Shown: positions 1 through 13,647, counted from the stretch's first letter. The stretch: 64,000 bases of DNA from Delphinapterus leucas (GCF_002288925.2 NW_022098072.1:15961133-16025132); one strand, 5' to 3'. The notes: a model not told the origin generated them from the letters alone. Numbers and translations: made by a program.

Positions 1-3000
1 TTGTATTACAAGTCAACCAAGGAAATCGAATGATTATTGTTTACATCTTAATTTTTATACATTTAGTATCCATTATTTTCTATTGATAAAATGTCTTGAT
101 ATAAAGTTGTGGAACAAGTTCTTACTCAATTTTCAGTAAGATTCTGGCTTGCCAGAAAAAAAGAGTAATTTACATCTAAATATTGCATAAAACGATTCCT
201 ATTATAAAACCTTCATAAATCTCTCATGGGTGATTGCAGTGTATGACAATGTTGTCTTAACTAGATCGGGCTTAGCAGTATTTACAGAAAGGAACATATC
301 CAAATTTAACTAAGACAGAGAAATATTTAGTGTTTGCTTAATATTTCACCACCTGGATAAAACAGTCAAATGTCAAAATAGGGAACCAATGAAACCCAAA
401 TCTATAGTAAATTTTTGCAAGAGCAAAGAACCAAATAGACAAATTCAAATTGCAGAAATATATGATTTCCCCAATCTAAGAGCTTTTACTCTGTTTTTCC
501 CTTATTCAGTGTACTAAAATATCTTAGCCAATACCATTTTCCATTTTATAATATTGCAAGTTAAGTTAAAGTCAAGAAGGATAACTAATTACTTAGTGAA
601 TGGAGCCAATTCTAGAACACAAACTTAAAAACAATTCTTTTTCACAGATGTCCAGCATATGTGAGATGCATGAAAGAAGAGCCAAATGGGCTAATTTTCT
701 TAGAAAAAAATATGGTATGTCTTAATAGCAGATAGCAGAAAACATAAGAGTGAAAGTAGTAGGAATTTAAAATCAATTTTAAAAAGTCAAAGAAACTGCT
801 TGGTTAAATGTTAACGTTTGAAATTCTTTAATGTAACTGAAATTGTTGGAACAAGAACACCTTTGTAACATCTTCAATTCTCATTTTTAAGGACGAGAAC
901 TCTGAAATTCAATTATGTTGAGTGACTAAATAGCAGCATGCTAATAGTAGTTAACAGAGTTAGCTTTAGAATTAATGGACCAATTTCTTAGTGTGGAAAC
1001 TCTCTACATCCATTCATCATACTCTGTATTAAGGAAGTTTGCTATGGGAATTATTTTAAAATATTGGTTAGTTAAGGGAGTATTCCTCATTTTCTTTATG
1101 TAGAAAGTTCCAAGGTATTTTCTGATTTAATAATTAGAAAACATTTACATGTACAAAAATGCTTTTAAAGTCTCTAGAATTTTGAAAAACAACAACAACA
1201 ACAACGCTGAGTCTATTCAAATAAAAAGGGGTTAAAATTACATAAATATTTATGGAGAGTCTTCCTGAACACAGTACTATGTTATGTGCATCTAGTTATT
1301 CGTTATAATAACAGGCAATAGAAAGTGAGCAAGCAAATTGTTTTCCATGTTATATATAAATGCATTTCAGACTTAGGGTATCTTTCACATATTAAACTTC
1401 AAGTACATATCAGTTATTTTTTTAGAGGAAAAGGTGAGACATCTCTCAGTCGGTAGAAGAAAAAAGGAAAAAAGGAAAAACGAGAGGAGAGAAAGGAAAT
1501 TGAAAATTCTTAGTGATTCATGTAAGTTCAAGTAAAAGTGATACATGACCAAACACTTTATCAAATTTTTAGGCAATCAGAAAACAAAAAGAAAAATAAG
1601 GCAAACAAAAGCCAGCAAGCAAACAGATGTAAAATGTTACACAGAAGTTCAGAAATCATGCAGGACTTTAGACTCCTACCTACAAATAACAAAACACAAT
1701 GAGCTTAGCCAATAAACATTTTAAGGTTCAATTTTTTAACACGAAGATTTTTTTTATGTACAAATATGACTTTGTTTAACTATACAGAAAATAAAAATAA
1801 ATATTCAAGAGGTTAGAAAACAAAAAACATATATGCTTTTCTGTAAAGAATTGTTTGAAAACTATATTGATCATTGCTGTGAAAACGACTCTGAAGAACT
1901 AAATCAAAATCAGTAACACAAGAAATAAGAAGTCAGGTGCATGAGTACTAAAAATTCAATGTAGAGTAACTAAACTATTTTTTTTCTTATGGTAATAAAT
2001 CTGAACATAAAATATAATTTTCAGAAAATGTGATTTTCAAAGTAAGAAAAAACATTTAACTATTTCTATTTTATGATAATTTATGATCAGTACAGACTAT
2101 AATATTCTTCAATTACAATTAAGCTTTCTAAGAAAACAATATAATGTGAATGAAAGAATAGAAAAATTGTGCCTTTACATGGTGATATATTTTACACCGT
2201 TCAGACAAAAAGTACTAGTAAGTACATAGTATGAATTATGGTATATCTTTATAGCAAAATTGTAAATCAAGGTTATTTTCCTTTTTATACTTTTTATACC
2301 CTCGAATTTCTTTAACAAGTATTTTGATTAAAATAAAACATCCAGTAAATGTAATTTTAAAAAGCAAAAACAATGAATGACGGGCTGGAATTAGAATCTT
2401 GATTATCTCCAATGAAACGCTGAAAACTGTGCATTTTATTTCACAGTATGTAGAGAGCAATTCTACATTCTTGAAAAGGAGGATTGCTTGATCAGAAATG
2501 TAATTTAAGAAGAAAAATCGGTCTACAGCATATGAGAGTATAGTTTTGAATCATAAAAATTATTTAAGACATTGTGAACAATCCGGGTAAAATGTATAGA
2601 AGACGAAGTGTGGCAGTAGTGATAGAAGTAAGAAGTTGAAATTGGAAGAGAGTACAGAAGTAGAATTGTCAGAAATTAGCACTCGATTGTATAAAGGCTA
2701 GAGGGTGAGTGAGGAGTCAAAATCTGACTTTAAGGTTTTTACTCTAGTTACAGAAAGAATGGCAGTGTTATTAACAAAGATGAGGAATGAAAGAGAAGCA
2801 GACATGAAGAGGAAAGAAGAGATAAAATACTTAAAATGTAACAATATAATCTGTCACTAGATCTATCTTACTACTGAATAAAATGAAATCTGAAGACTGT
2901 TAATACAGATTAAATGAATTTTTTAAAAATTGTTTTGACAGTTTTGGGGGAAAGTAGAAATAATTACTGAGGTCTTTGACAAGATCCAGAAATCTGAAAT

Positions 3001-4168
3001 TCTAAGAGTATGTTTCATAACTAAATGAACCATCTATCATGTTTCCTACTGTGTCATGCAAAAAACCCACAAAAGATCACATTTTTTTTTCTCACTAGGA
3101 ACAGAAGGTAGAACCAACAGTGTGTCCTGCGCTCACAAGCAGATTTGTTGTAAAAATGCTGCTTTCACTGCGGAGTAAATACTTTAGCAATTCAGTGTCA
3201 ACTGTGTTATTATATGCCTTAGTTATGAACTCACCATTTTAAAACCCAAAAAACAAAAGCCACTCATATAAAATACCTCATAAAATAAATTATGAAATAA
3301 TTACATTTTATGTGTATTTATGCATGCAAAAGTCACCATCATCATCTGAAAAAGTTTTCATTAAGTGCACACATACATTTATTGCCCTAGGTACTTTGCA
3401 AAAAAGTTGGCCTAGACCTCTCTGATTTATACCTGCAGAGCCTAACACAAATAAAATTGCGGGTCTTATTCTTTTCAAAAGAATGGTAATAATTCAAATA
3501 TCTGGGTATTTAGTGAGAATTAAGGATAAGATTGGAGAAAATCTTGAAAAATTAGTCAGGGAAAAATAGACAAACTCAGTAGGGAGAGATAAATCAGTTA
3601 AATTCTATAATAAACCTTTGAATTAGACTCTAGCAAAAGGAATAATTTTAAAGACAGTTACATATATCTAATGCTTAACAGCTCTGTTAATAACTGATCT
3701 CCAATTATATCACGAATGAGAGTTAATAGTTATTTTTTCTCACTAGCTTAAAAGCCCATTCAGAAATGAAAAGTGTATTGTGATACTATATTTTAATATG
3801 TACATGAACTTGAAAATTCAGACAAAAATCTAATAAAAAAATTTTAATGAGTTTTATCTGTGGCTCATTATGAAATTATAGCAAAAACTGACTGACTATA
3901 TAACACTTATTTTAAAATAAGAAAGGCTCAAGCTTCCTACTCTGTTACTTTATACATAACTAAAGTATTATACAAAACCACTTGATGGTCATAAAAAATA
4001 GCCTGAGCATCTAAATGAACTGAAGAGATAAGTAATTTATACTCTGCTTAATCTTGGATTTTAGTGCATATTATTTGTTCTAAAACTTTGAAAAATAATC
4101 ATTTTAATGTTGCATATATGAATACATAACTTTAATAACTGATTTCCTTCAGAATTAGAGGTACATTG
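1..4168. other. Unassigned AT-rich sequence, no gene seen
   Basis: I see no exon, RNA gene or young repeat here. Open frames are short, and their predicted products are low-complexity or hydrophobic with no family resemblance. A short (AAC)n run lies at about 1189-1206. The stretch near 890-970 weakly resembles a reverse MIR, but too weakly to call. It is probably intergenic or deep-intron sequence, perhaps containing very old decayed repeats. Confidence 0.6.
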
Positions 4169-4178
4169 CTGAATGGAA

Positions 4179-4380
4179 TTTTTTTTTTGCGGTACGTGGG
4201 CCTCTCACTGTTGTGGCCTCTCCCGTTTCGGAGCACAGGCTCCGGATGCGTAGGCTCAGCGACCATGGCTCACAGGCCCAGCCGCTCCGCGGCATGTGGG
4301 ACCTTCCGGGACCGGGGCACGAACCCGTGTCCCCTGCATCGGCAGGCGGACTCTCAACCACTGTGCCACCAGGGAAGCCC
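4179..4380 (-). mobile_element. CHR-type tRNA-derived SINE (reverse)
   Basis: The unit reads backwards: poly-T, then GCGGTACGTGGGCC, ending in CACCAGGGAAGCCC. This is the reverse complement of the cetacean SINE head and tail. A perfect direct repeat CTGAATG flanks it at 4169-4175 and 4381-4387 and is probably the target-site duplication. The internal tRNA-like B-box region is recognisable. It lies just outside the twin-primed L1 to its right. The 132-aa and 72-87-aa open frames across it are SINE translations, not genes. Confidence 0.93.
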
Positions 4381-4442
4381 CTGAATGTTAATTTTATTCT
4401 TATTAAACTTCTTAAGAAGACATTTAAAATATATAAAATTTG

Positions 4443-4949
4443 TACATTTTTTTTTAAAATTCCACATATCACATGATATTTGTCTTTCTGTGTCTGACTT
4501 ACTTTATTCAATATGACGATTTCTAGGTCCAGCCATGTTGCTGCAAATGGCATTATTTTGTTTTATTTTATGTCTGAGTAATATTCCATTGCACATATGT
4601 ACCACATCTTTATCCATTCCTCTGTTGATGGACATTTAGGTTGCTTCCATGTTCTGGCTATTGTATATAGTGCTGCAATGAACACTGAGGTGCATGTACC
4701 TTTTTGAATTATGATTTTCTCCAGGTATATGACCAGGAATGGGATTGCTGAGTCATATGGTAGTTCTATTTTTAGCTTTTTAAGGAACCTCCATACTGTT
4801 CTCCATAGTGGCTGTATCAATTTACATTCTCACCAACAGTGTAGGTGGGTTCCCTTTTTTCCATACCCTCTCCAGAATTTATTATTTGTAGATTTTTTTG
4901 ATGATGGCCATTCTGACCGGTGTGAGGTGAAAACTCATTGTAGTTTTGA
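4443..4949 (-). mobile_element. Inverted 5' part of a twin-primed L1 (ORF2 C-terminus)
   Basis: Read on the minus strand, this encodes the last part of L1 ORF2 (residue run [20 protein letters not shown] and the WKQPKCPSTEEW / MEYYSDIK ending) and runs into the start of the 3' UTR. It is fused head-to-head with the plus-strand 3' UTR that follows. The L1 order resumes on the plus strand almost exactly where the inverted piece stops (...GTACAAA then ACTTATTTACAAAACAG). A 12-bp repeat ATATAAAATTTG flanks the composite at 4431-4442 and 5313-5324. Together these indicate one insertion made by twin priming. It is dead: 5' truncated and with changed residues. Confidence 0.9.
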
Positions 4950-5312
4950 ACTTATTTACAAAACAGAAATAGAGTCATGGATATAGAAAACAAACTTATG
5001 GTTAACAGGGGATAGGGGGAGAGGGGAGGATAAATTGGGGGATTGGGACTGACATATACATATTACTATAAATAAAATAGGTAACTAAAAAGAACCTGCT
5101 GTATAGCACAGGGAACTCTACTCAATACTCTGTAATGGCCTATATGGGAAAAGAATCTAAAAAATAAAAGAGTAGATATATGTATAGGTATAACTGATTC
5201 ACTTTGCTGTACACCTGAAACAAACACAACATCATAAATCAACTATACTCCAATAAAAATTTTTTTAAATAAAAATAATAAAAATGAATAAATAAATAAA
5301 ATGTAAAATAAA
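4950..5312 (+). mobile_element. 3' UTR half of the twin-primed L1
   Basis: This is plus-strand L1 3' UTR, with CTGTATAGCACAGGGAACTC, CTGATTCACTTTGCTGTACA and ATACTCCAATAAA in the usual order, followed by an A-rich tail of AAAT-type repeats. It completes the element begun by the inverted piece on its left. The downstream target duplication ATATAAAATTTG lies at 5313-5324. Confidence 0.92.
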
Positions 5313-5324
5313 ATATAAAATTTG

Positions 5325-6744
5325 GGCAATATTGTTTTCAATGGTAAGAAAAGTAAAGATACATTTATACAACCAGAAAGTTTCAATTATTTCTTCACTA
5401 TTAAACTATGAACAGTGAGAGTGATTCCATGATGCTTTACTCTTATAATTCCAGTAACTAGTGCACAGTCCATCCTAGGTATTGATAAGGATTTACATTG
5501 AATATATTTGTATGATATAAAATATTTCATGTATAACTTTATATATCTTGTTCTGAGAGAATTCATTATACAAATGCCAACTTACTGACCCCATTCTCTA
5601 GTTTTATAAGACAATTAAAAAATAGAAGGGATAAAAATTTTAAGGAAAAATTACTTCATTGATAGATGTCTACCAATATCCCTCTTTATCCCTACTTTGG
5701 GAAGAACACTATTTAAATTAATGCATCCTTAATCTCTTCAGCCCTACCAATCCCAGTTCCCACACTTAGTGATTAGAAGAATAATGCCCCATCCTCAAGT
5801 CCCATTTTAGTAGAAAAATATCAAAAATAATGGGAATGTGGGGGTCCACTATGAGCCATGTCTTGATTGGATATATTACCTTCTCCTGGTTCTGACAGGG
5901 CTCACGCCTTTTCCTCACTCTGAAATACAGAGTTTAGACCCTGGCTTTGGAGTGAATCAGGAAGATGGGAGGCCACTTAAGATCCACTTTCAAAGAGACA
6001 TAGAGTACTGAAAATTTTACCTTCTTTAAGAAACAGATCTCCTTTTGAGATCCACAATCACCCAGCGATATGCCAAGGAACCATCAATTTAGCCTAAGTT
6101 TCTACAGTTACTTCCCTCAAATAAATATTTAGTTAAAGTTACAACAAAAGGGCTGGGTTAGATATGTAAAGTTTTAACTCTGATACTAAGAAGGGACAGA
6201 TTTTTATACAAGTCTTTATTTCTGTTGTAAATAACCACAATGAAACTAATTCTGTAAACAACCTTATAAAAAGTCTCACTAATAACTAGCTACACTCCGT
6301 TTATGTTCCATCTTGTTTTTCCAGCTTTTATTAAAAGGGTTAATGGGTAGAGAGAAACATTCCTGTGATACTTTCTATTTTGACAGCAGAAAATTAATAA
6401 AATTGATCCAATTTGAAAATCTATCAGATGAACTATTTGAATGTCGTGATTTTTCCTTCTGAAGTAAATGGTACTGAGTGCTATGTTGTAAGTATTTTCT
6501 TGCTTCTTGAAGATAGAATTGATGCTTTATGAAGTACTCAAGAAGTGACTAGTACAATGACAAATAAGCAAAGCTATAAATACTTTGATCTCTTGATTAA
6601 TGTCACTAATTGGGGGATGGTGTCTCAACTTCCTCCAGTTTACTTTTCAAAAGTGCCAAGGTCATCAAAGTAAAGATCTGGCAACTATCAAAAAAAGGAT
6701 AAAACTAAGGAGGAATAAGAGCTAGATGCAATTTAGGATCTTGT
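5325..6744. other. Unassigned sequence
   Basis: No coding region, RNA gene or clear repeat is visible. The base composition is close to its surroundings. Open frames are short and unremarkable. Confidence 0.5.
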
Positions 6745-6960
6745 AACAGGCAAATGTTTAATGAAAAACCTGGCAAATCTGAATAAAGTCAGGAGCTTAG
6801 TTAATAGCATTGTGCCAATGCTAATTTCCTGGTACTGATTATGTTCTATGGTTACGTAAGATGTTAACATTACAGAAAGTCTGGTAAAGGGAATATGGGA
6901 CACCTCTATATTTTTTGTAACTTTTCTGTAAGCATGAAAACATATAAAAATTAAAAAGAT
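6745..6960 (+). mobile_element. Old L1-type 3' end fragment
   Basis: The segment contains GGTTACGTAAGATGTTAACATT and AACTTTTCTGTAA in the order seen in old mammalian L1 3' ends. A diverged relative with the same order of landmarks lies at 36625-36835. It ends in an A-rich tail, into which the next SINE inserted. The subfamily is not certain. Confidence 0.55.
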
Positions 6961-6980
6961 AATAAAAATCCACAGAGGAG

Positions 6981-7188
6981 GGCTTCCCTGGTGGCACAGT
7001 GGTTGAGAGTCCGCCTGCCGATGCAGGGGACATGGATTCGTGCCCTGGTCCAGGAAGATCCCACATGCCGTGGAGCAGCTGGGCCCTTGAGCCATGGCCG
7101 CTGAGCCTGCGTGTCCGGAGCCTGTGCTCCGCAATGGGAGAGGCCACAACAGTGAGAGGCCTGCGTACCGCAAAAAAAAAAAAAAAAA
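6981..7188 (+). mobile_element. CHR-type SINE
   Basis: It runs from GGCTTCCCTGGTGGCACAG to CTGCGTACCGC followed by about 17 A. AAAAATCCAC occurs on both sides (6964-6973 and 7184-7193), consistent with a target-site duplication sharing the A-rich tail of the older L1 end. The open frames across it in both directions are SINE translations. Confidence 0.93.
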
Positions 7189-7399
7189 TCCACCCAGAAG
7201 ATTTTATGAACAGAGTTTAGATTTCTTCGCTCTGTGTCAGATTATAACAGTATAAGATTGAAGGAGTAGGCAAGAACCTAATCATGACTCTTATAAGTCA
7301 TGCCAAGCCATATAAAGTAAATTTCAAGTGGGGAAATGACAGTATCATTTTTACAATTTAGAAACAGTATTCTCATAAAATGCAAAGAGGAACCTGGCA

Positions 7400-9480
7400 G
7401 ATTCTAAGAGTTGAGCTCGAGCTAAAAGTTCCAGCAGACCTAAGGAGCTAGATTTCACAGCACAGATTACCTCAGAGCAGAAGGCTGCACAAAGAGAAAA
7501 CTTCAGAGAGCTACAGAAGGCCATCCCAAATAGTCAGCAGACTACCACTGTATACATATGAGAAAATTACCTGAGACTGGGTAAAGAACTAGCCAAAAGG
7601 ATTAGAGAGAACAATGCCTGGTGCTCACACAGGGACCAGAATAGTGTGTGTTCCCATCAGTAAGACTGGAAAAATTCATGAGGTAATAGGTTGAAAACAC
7701 AGGAAGGCCATATTTCAGTAATGGAAAAAAAAAACTAGCTGCCTGGACACTGCTCTGCAACTACCGGAAGTCAAGACATGAAAGGAACAAGTTATTTCTA
7801 AGCAACTTAACTGAATCAATCCCAGAACAAATGTCCAGAACATTTATAAGAATATAAAAAGCCAACATACAATGAAGCAAAATTTACAATGTCTGGCATA
7901 AAATCAAAGATTATCAGGCATGTAATGAGGCAGGGAAATATGGTCAATAATAAGGGGAAAAATCAGTCAACTGAAAGCAACCCAGAAATGACACAGTGGT
8001 TAGAATTAGAGGGAAAGTTCTCTAAAATAGTCATTATAAGTTTACTTTTTTATGTTCTAAAAGTAAAGCAGAGATTTTGAAAATATATAAAAGTCCACAA
8101 ATGAAACTTCAATAATAAATTTTAAAATAATATCAAAATAATAAATAAAAATAAATGAAGAGACTTGTCAAGTTAATGAGTAGGATGACTCAATATATTT
8201 AAGATGTCAGTTCTTCCCACATTGAACTGTACATTTAATACAGTCCCATTCAGAATCCTAGCAGAATTTTTTGTAGAAATTGATAAGCTGATTCTAAAAT
8301 TCATATGAAAATGCAAAAGGCTGAGACTATAAAAACAACCCTGAAAATAGAAATAAAACTGCAGGATTAATGTCTTTAAAACATATAATAAAGCTACAGT
8401 AATCAAGACTATGTGATATTTTCATAAAGATACACAAACAGATCAATGAAACAGAGTCAAGAAATACACACACATATAAAAGCAACTAATTTTTAATATA
8501 GGTTCAAAGGAATAACATTGGAGAAAGGGTAGTCTATTCAACAAATTATTCTAGAACAACTGGATATATGTATGCAAAAAATCAATTTTTGATGCATATC
8601 TTGGAATGTAAACAAAAATGAACTCAAAAGGATCATACCCTAGGTAAAATATCTGGGAAAAATAGGTTAAAATCTTTGTTACTTTGGGCTAAGGGAAAAT
8701 TTCATAGACACACCACCAAAAACATGATTCATAAAAGAAGAAATTGATAAATTGGACATCTACAAAATTTTTTTTAAAATTCCTGCTCTTAAAAACTCAC
8801 AATTATGAGAATAAAAAGACAAGTTACAGACTAGAATGTAATACTTGCAAATCTTGTATCAAATAAAGAAATTGTACCCACAATATATAAGGAAATAAAT
8901 TTGATTGTAAGAAATCAAACAATCAACATAAAAAATAGGGGGAAAATTCGGACAGACACTTCACCAGAGGAGATATGCAGATGACAAATAAGCACATGGA
9001 CATGTGCTCAACTTCACTTATCATTAGGGAAATGAAAATTAAAAACACTTATTAGAGTGACTATTGGTGAGGATGTGGAAGAACTAAAATTCTCACACAC
9101 TGCTGGCTGCAATGTAAAATAGCACAACCACTTTGGAAAATAAATTGATAGTTTCTTGGGTATTTACCCAAGACAAATAAAAGCACATGTCCATGCAAAG
9201 TCTTGTACATACACATTTATTTTTAATAGGCAAAATTGGAAACTACCCAATGTCAACGTCAATAAACAGATGAATGGGCAAATGTATGGTGGTATATCTA
9301 TACTATGGGATACTATCAAAATAAAAAAAGTAACATTGAGATATTTAACAAAATGGATGAATATCAAAATACATAGAATAAAAGAGGCCAGACAAGAGTA
9401 TATACCATAATATTTCACTTATACTAATTTCTATAAAATATAAACTAATCTATAGCAACACAAAGTATTTTTAAAAAAGG
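7400..9480 (+). mobile_element. Decayed L1M-like element, probably with an internal deletion
   Basis: The left part (about 7430-8080) resembles the old L1 5' UTR/ORF1 start, with a tract matching the CAGTCAAT...CCAGAAATGACACA region. The right part (8160-9430) is clearly the ORF2 C-terminal region on the plus strand: landmarks include AAAGCTACAGTAATCAAGAC, ACATGTGCTCAACTTC and GGTGAGGATGTGGA. The reverse transcriptase core between them is missing. Stops and frameshifts are frequent, so it makes nothing. It may be one element with a deletion or two neighbouring fragments. Confidence 0.65.
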
Positions 9481-10764
9481 ACAAAAAAAGTGTGTGGTGA
9501 ATGGCACTCTGGTTCTTAAAAGATTTAACCCAGAAATGAAACACATTACTTTTGCTCACATTTCATCACTAAAGTAAGTTATAGGGCCACATGTCATGTT
9601 AAGGGGCAAGAGGGTGTAACCATGTGCCCAGAAGTGAAGAGAAACAAAAATAGTTGTCAACAACATTATCAACTACCACACTTTACTCAAAGGAATATTT
9701 TATATTGAATAGCAAGGAAAGCTGAACACTTAATTGAACTGATGGATACAAGATAGGAGATACGCTTGTGGTGTGCAAAAAAGGATGATACCCTACGCAT
9801 ATTATTCCTTTGGAACCTATCACTAAAGTTAATTCCCTTACATTTATTTGAATTTTATCCTTAATGCCAATATGGAATGTACTGTTAAAATAAGAATGTG
9901 TATGTGTTTTTGTTTTAGAAGTAGGCACACATGAACTTCCAATTAATTTTAACCATGTTACAACATTTACAAGTTGATGACAACAGGGACGTTGAACAGG
10001 AAAGTTCATGTTGGTGAACCTTGGTTTGAAAGTCTATTTAGAAGTTGCCTTGGGATAATATTTAGATTGCTGTGCAAACTAAGTTGAGAGCTTCCTCATC
10101 AGTGTCTTGCAGTCAGAGATGACTAAATTTAGAGTCATGCCAGGGGCTGCCTTAGCACAAATTTAACCAACTTCTGTCATGTCACTGTCAGTATGCTGAA
10201 ATCCACATGTGTATATTTCCTGATTTTAGGCAGAAGCGAAAATTACATTCAGAGAGAAGACCTTTCTACCTCTTTATTATTGCATAATATCCTGGATATA
10301 TTTGATACTGCTTACAGCTCCAGTACACCTGTCACTGCACCTCACTGCTAACTCAATGACAGCTCAGAAGCCACGTGTTACCAGCCAATATAATCCAATG
10401 TTGTCTTTTTCTAGTCATTCCAAGTTAAGTTCAGCATTAAAAGACAGGATCAGATTTTTCCTGTATTAGTTGTCTCCAAAGATGCACATCACTAACAAGT
10501 TTGATTTTAAGAAGCTGTAATGAGTATTGCCCTGAAGTACATCTTTGTATGGTACTTTCATTATTTGCAATTATAATCTGTCCTGTGGCGTCTTGACTAT
10601 TGTACAGCCTCCAAACAGAAGGGATTAAAGCTTCCAAGATGGCTTGGATTGATAATGCCCAGCTTCCTCATCCTTACATTAGTGCTAGAATTATTTAATT
10701 AAATTATTAAATATTGAGACTGGAAAGTACCTTAAAATAAAAAAAAAACATATGTAGAGAATAT
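9481..10764. other. Unassigned sequence
   Basis: No gene or repeat that I can name. The 108-aa frame at 9683-10009 (minus) has no recognisable domain and no splice or promoter context, so I treat it as chance. Confidence 0.5.
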
Positions 10765-10905
10765 ACAGAAGTTAGGCATTGCAGTTATGTGCTTTTATAA
10801 TCCAATTGAGTAGGTCTAATTATTCTCATTTTACACTTGGAAGAACTGGGTTTAGTAAATGGCAAATCTGGGATTAGAATTCAGGTTTTCAGTTTTCTAG
10901 GTTTT
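10765..10905 (-). mobile_element. MIR SINE fragment (reverse)
   Basis: The order of blocks matches a reverse MIR: TTATTCTCATTTTACA (from the region usually read as ATCCCCATTTTACAGATG), then GGCAAATCTGGGATTAGAAT followed by CAGGTTTTC. It is heavily diverged, as expected for a MIR. Confidence 0.7.
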
Positions 10906-12151
10906 ACACATCCCATTCATTTTAGAGAGAGATTCTATTAAAGAGTGCATACAATTATACACCTAAATCCTTCTGTTCAATATGACAAAGCTAGGGCTGA
11001 GAAACTAATTTTATAAAGCTTAAATAGATAGCTAATAAAAAAACAAAGGAGTGTCTTGCATTCCAGATAAATATGTCTTGGAATCAAATCAATATACTGG
11101 CTTGTATATTCTTTTCAGAGTAATACCTTATACCACCCGTGAGGCTCTTAGCATTACATTTTATAAAAAGACAGCCTCTGTCTACATTGAGCTTACAGTT
11201 TAACTGAGGAGAAGATTGAGTAAAAACAAATTAAACATCATTTCAGGTGGCTGTAAGTGGTATGAAGAGAAACAAAGCTGTGTCGATGAATAGGCACACT
11301 AGTTTAAAGAAGGACTCTCTGAGGAGGTAACATCTGAGTAGAGAGAAAAATAATGAAAACAGTTGTGCCATGAGGAAAGATGCAGGAAGGGAATTCCAGA
11401 GATGGAAGAAAAATCACATCCCTAGCCTACTTGTGTTATAAAACCTATGTTTTCATAAAACATATATATTATAGAAAAGTGATCCTCAAATGAATTCATA
11501 CCCCCTTCTGTTTTACACACACATATACAGACACACACACTGAGCAATGTAATGTTTTTGTTTGTGAGGTAGTTATGTGTGACTGTGTATGTGTATTTGC
11601 TTTAACATACTACTATACAGGGGTATCTTTGTTGGAGTATTTCCATTATAACAACTCAAAATTTTATTTTTGTATTGGCGTTAAAGTAGAATTTTTTTTC
11701 TTTCCTAAAATTTAAAAGTATAAATGCTGAAATCAAATCATCAATAATTCTAATATTTTAAAATTTGGAATCTGGGATATTTCTGGAAATTTTTCTATCC
11801 AGCAGAATTCAATGCCAGATAAATTTCCAATTATTTCATAGAGAGAGATTATAACATTTCTGAGCTAAGATGAATTTGGAAAACAGGTAATTTTGTCTCA
11901 TAAGCCATTGATCATCCAGTACCTGGCACATAGTCAGTATTAGAAATAATTGTTGACTAAATTAGGAAAGTATGAATAATTCAATTTTTACCATGGCTTT
12001 ATTAAACGATTAGGTATGATATATATATATACATATATAAAGTCTATGTATATATAGATATAAAATCTACATATAAAATCAGATATAGTATCACAACATA
12101 TGATATACTCTAGAAAAAGTGGCAAGTTGATATTTGAGACAATATATTAAA
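10906..12151. other. Unassigned sequence with an old-repeat trace
   Basis: Around 11160-11400 the phrases GAGCTTACAGTTTAACTG, GAGGAGGTAACATCTGAG and GGAAGGGAATTCCAGAGATG match, in order, a common ancient mammalian repeat whose name I cannot give with certainty. Related wording recurs near 20170-20410. A (TA)-rich stretch lies at 12018-12063. Nothing coding is seen. Confidence 0.45.
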
Positions 12152-12166
12152 AATATTAGATGGTCG

Positions 12167-12359
12167 GGCTTCCCTGGTGGCACAGTGGTTGAGAGTCCGC
12201 CTGCCGATGCAGGGGACATGGGTTCGTGCCCCGGTCTGGGAGGATCCCACATGCCGCAGAGCAGCTGGGCCTGTGAGCCATGGCCGCTGAGCCTACGCGT
12301 CCCTGTGCTCCACAACGGGAGAGGCCACAACAGTGAAAGGCCCGCGTACCGCAAAAAAA
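12167..12359 (+). mobile_element. CHR-type SINE with a small internal deletion
   Basis: It starts at GGCTTCCCTGGTGGCACAG and ends at GCGTACCGC plus A. About a dozen bases usually found between GCGTCC and CTGTGCTCC are missing. The flanks AATATTAGATGGTC (12152-12165) and ATATATTAGGTGGTC (12366-12380) form a slightly diverged target duplication. Confidence 0.93.
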
Positions 12360-12380
12360 TAAAATATATATTAGGTGGTC

Positions 12381-13646
12381 TAAAATGTCTTATTTACAGA
12401 TTTCAATTTTTCAATATATGATTTAAAGGCAAATAATCACATATCTATATTCAAAAAATCCAGTAAAAATCCTATATCTTCTATGTGAAGAATGTATCTT
12501 ATAAAATACTCATGCATTTTGTCAAATATAAAATATTTTATTTGGAAAATTCACTTCTTAGTAATAAGGAAGTTCTTGGAATTTCTATGCTGTACCAGGC
12601 TAAAACACATATATATTAGGTTTACATACTAGTTTCTCCAAATGTAAAAACATCATTTACAAATATACTAGATTATAAATATAGGGTTGTGCCAGATTAT
12701 TTATTCTTCTTTTCTGTTTTTGTTTGTGTCTAACATAGTGTCTGCAACATACTGATGCTTACTGCTCCACAGGGATGACTTTTGAGTAGATATAAAGAAA
12801 AGATAACACAAAAAGGACAAAATACTGGAATAAGCTATTAAGATAGGTTTTGGAAACATTCAAGAACCAAAAAAAATTTTAAAAAGCACCTTACACATTC
12901 ATGTCCCCATCTGCCTTTCGGCAAAGGGTTTGAACAGATTTTTCAAAACCCATTTGAGCTATTTGATTCCTTTCACCAAGTAATGGCATGAAACATCACC
13001 ATCTCCACTCACTTATATAATACAATTTAGCGAATATAATGCTTAGTACCTTTTTCAAGCCAGGCATTCCAAATACCTTTCTTGCTTTTTTTGTCTTCTT
13101 TCTGACACTTTTACCATGTCTCCAAATATACTGTTGTTTTTCTGAATTGGCTCTGTTTTTAGCCTATTATGTTTACATTAGATTCCAGGTAAAATTATTT
13201 GCTAATGGGTACACAACTGAACTCAGTTTTCTTAATTTTTGGTTTTGTTCCCCCAATCTGTCCTTTTCTAAACATCTGAGCTGAATATTAGATCACATAT
13301 ATGCTAATAATTGACATGAGATAGGTGGTAATGGATATGCTTCTCTTGTCTTCTTTCAAATAGAATATACTACTAGAAAGATATTACTATATTTCCTTTT
13401 AATATAATAGAGAAGTTCAGAGTTCTAAATTTCAACTCATATCAATCTTTTTCTCCACATATCCAAGTGTATATGGTTATTTATGATGTATATTTAATAT
13501 AGAACTTTTGCTTAACGACTCTTGCCTTTCCGTCCTCTAAAGAGCTAGTACTTGGGCTAGATGTTTCATCTAACATAGTGATAATCATTTCCTCATTTAG
13601 CAAGAAACTCTTTGATCCTAGTACACAGCATCATCCTGCAATTTAG

Positions 13647-13647
<1 letters not shown>
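12381..13647. other. Unassigned sequence
   Basis: No gene or confident repeat. The 81-aa frame at 13039-13284 is hydrophobic and Phe/Leu-rich, as is typical of translated AT-rich noncoding DNA, and resembles no family I know. Confidence 0.5.

Noticed and set aside
6981..7060. tRNA gene in the SINE head
   Set aside because: The A- and B-box-like sequences are part of a tRNA-derived SINE; no complete cloverleaf is expected or seen.
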